The notes under the pieces were generated by a model. It saw only the letters and a list, made by a program, of their open reading frames with translations. It did no database searches and was not told the origin of the DNA. DNA of 6,518 nt from Candidatus Profundicultor aquiphilus. GTDB taxonomy: Bacteria > Atribacterota > Atribacteria > Atribacterales > Caldatribacteriaceae. How positions within the stretch are numbered: position 1 is the first letter of the stretch; each line of letters opens with the position of its first letter. The position numbers were made by a program, and so were the translations under genes. Positions 5,725 to 6,518 of the stretch are shown here, piece by piece. The stretch spans positions 1-6,518 of the forward strand of contig JABUEZ010000124.1 of the NCBI GenBank assembly GCA_013314795.1, given 5' to 3'.

Positions 5725-5801
5725 TGGTAGCGGGGGCTGGATTCGAACCAGCGACCTCCGGGTTATGAGCCCGACGAGCTTCCTGCCTGCTCCACCCCGC
5801 G
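5725..5801 (-). tRNA. Initiator tRNA-Met (anticodon CAT)
   Basis: The minus strand folds into a 77-base cloverleaf with encoded 3' CCA. The anticodon CAT (complement at 5765-5767) sits in loop CTCATAA, on a stem with three consecutive G-C pairs (GGG/CCC), the hallmark of bacterial initiator tRNA. Position 1 is C and its partner is T, an unpaired 1-72 position, also an initiator feature that prevents use in elongation. The T arm is GCTGG-TTCGAAT-CCAGC. It is a single-gene unit with its own promoter and terminator. Confidence 0.95.
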
Positions 5802-5823
5802 CCGTTTTTTCAAAGCAGTGGTT

Positions 5824-5852
5824 ATCATATCACAGGGTTTAGGAAAAATCAA
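5824..5852 (-). promoter_or_regulatory. Promoter of the initiator tRNA
   Basis: On the minus strand, TTGATT (5847-5852) and TATGAT (5824-5829) are separated by exactly 17 bases, and TGA before the -10 box forms an extended -10. Transcription should start near 5817, about 16 bases before the tRNA. The -35 box includes the TGA stop codon of the nuclease gene (5849-5851). Confidence 0.85.
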
Positions 5853-6518
5853 GCACGGTGTACCAGGGCATCGAAATTCAAGATTTCCAGGATATCTCCC
5901 CGCCGAACCATGGCGTAGAGGTTATTTCTGGTGAGGAAGTTGACAGTGTCTTCCTGCATGTTCAGGGCAGCGTAAATGCCGATGAGCTGGAAGTCTTTCA
6001 ATTCGGGAAGAAACCGGGGAATCTGCTCCAGTCTCCTGAGGAAATCTTCGACGTAATCGGTGTGGTCGGGTTTGGCTTTCACCTCCACGATGAAAGCCCG
6101 TTTTTTCTTTCGTTCCAGGACCAGGATGTCGATTTCCAGAGATTTTCCGTTTTGTCGGACTCGATAGCGTGGGGCTATGGTGTCGGGTTCGGCCTTGAAG
6201 TACCTGGAAAGGGCAAGGTCGATGGAGGGGGCTAAGATATCTTCGACGAAGGTACCCATCTTGTTGGCCAGTTCCCCCCACTGCCGGTTCATGGTTTCGA
6301 TGTTCTTTTTCGCCCACTCCTTAAAGGATTGCATTTCATCCTGGAATACCTTGACACCGTTTTTGAATTCCAGCATCTCATCTTTGAAGGCCTTCATTTC
6401 ATCCTTAAATGCAAGCATCTCATCTTTGAAAGCCTTCATCTCATCCTTGAACTCCAGCATTTCATTTTTGAAAACCTTCATTTCATCCTTGAATGCAAGC
6501 ATTTCATCTTTGAAAATC
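5849..6518 (-). CDS. DUF3782-like PD-(D/E)XK nuclease with heptad coiled coil (5' end outside window)
   Basis: This is the C-terminal 222 residues of a larger protein; the frame stays open to the right edge. Numbering from the ATG at 6502, residues 1-63 are nine near-perfect heptads of the form MxxFKDE, a coiled coil with Met at a and Phe at d. Residues 70-115 are a linker and helix (GTFVEDILAPSIDLAL). Residues 120-145 hold the nuclease core: E123-I-D125, then E140-V-K142 in AFIVEVKAK, matching the D-(x)n-ExK signature of PD-(D/E)XK enzymes. The rest (YVEDFLRRLEQIPRFLPELK and onward, with GDILEILNF near the end) matches DUF3782-type proteins I know from archaea, cyanobacteria and thermophiles. 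DNA substrate and biological role are unknown. The start codon is not in the window; internal Met codons in the repeats are unlikely starts. Confidence 0.82.
   Translation of the reverse strand, partial: IFKDEMLAFKDEMKVFKNEMLEFKDEMKAFKDEMLAFKDEMKAFKDEMLEFKNGVKVFQDEMQSFKEWAKKNIETMNRQWGELANKMGTFVEDILAPSIDLALSRYFKAEPDTIAPRYRVRQNGKSLEIDILVLERKKKRAFIVEVKAKPDHTDYVEDFLRRLEQIPRFLPELKDFQLIGIYAALNMQEDTVNFLTRNNLYAMVRRGDILEILNFDALVHRA
6335..6518 (-). repeat. In-frame 21-bp tandem repeats coding the coiled coil
   Basis: At least eight consecutive 21-base units, each coding one heptad (MxxFKDE), run to the window edge. A 42-base higher order is visible: units starting ML alternate with units starting MK. 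Being a multiple of three, gain or loss of units keeps the frame, so length can vary by recombination without inactivating the gene. The last unit (VKVFQDE) and the one before it are degenerate. Confidence 0.9.

Noticed and set aside
5725..5760. Attachment-site duplication of the tRNA 3' end that would mark an integrated element
   Set aside because: I found no second copy of the tRNA 3' sequence in the window, and no integrase is present.

Overview
The window is bacterial chromosome with moderate G+C, strong Shine-Dalgarno sequences (for example AAAGGAGGTGA before the first gene) and an initiator tRNA with encoded CCA. Stacked MNT-HEPN gene pairs, a PilX-like protein and a DUF3782-type nuclease fit thermophilic or anaerobic lineages such as Atribacterota or thermophilic Firmicutes. 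That placement is a guess from gene content; no taxonomic marker is decisive here.

Left part (1-2306, + strand): a 538-residue PilX-like pilus or surface protein with a long Asn/Gly/Val-rich beta-helical passenger, followed by a secreted 191-residue protein with a small beta-sandwich domain. Next come about 540 bases with no convincing gene (2307-2844), holding a possible terminator and an 8-bp inverted repeat.

Middle part (2845-5628): three nucleotidyltransferase (MNT) / HEPN modules, two on the + strand and one on the - strand, facing each other. Each has one intact and one broken partner. Module 1 has an intact MntA-type antitoxin and a HepT (DUF86) toxin interrupted by an in-frame TAA where CAA (Gln) is expected. 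Module 2 has an intact MNT and a HEPN gene with a one-base frameshift. Module 3 has an intact HEPN protein and an MNT gene with an apparent internal deletion and frameshift. Modules 2 and 3 share a 20-base MNT/HEPN overlap that begins ATGAGAAA. The + strand modules share a GAAGSTG-TATAAT promoter core and a GGTGG-N5-ATG start; a third copy of the promoter core at 4725-4740 has no gene behind it.

Right part (5682-6518, - strand): an initiator tRNA-Met with a strong intrinsic terminator and a near-consensus promoter whose -35 box overlaps the stop codon of the next gene. That gene encodes a DUF3782-like PD-(D/E)XK nuclease preceded by a perfect Met/Phe heptad coiled coil built from 21-bp DNA repeats. 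It runs off the right edge.

The most notable result is the MNT-HEPN cluster: three toxin-antitoxin-like modules of at least two families in under 2.8 kb, each damaged differently. This suggests a decaying defence or stress island beside a tRNA gene, or errors in the assembly, which must be excluded first.
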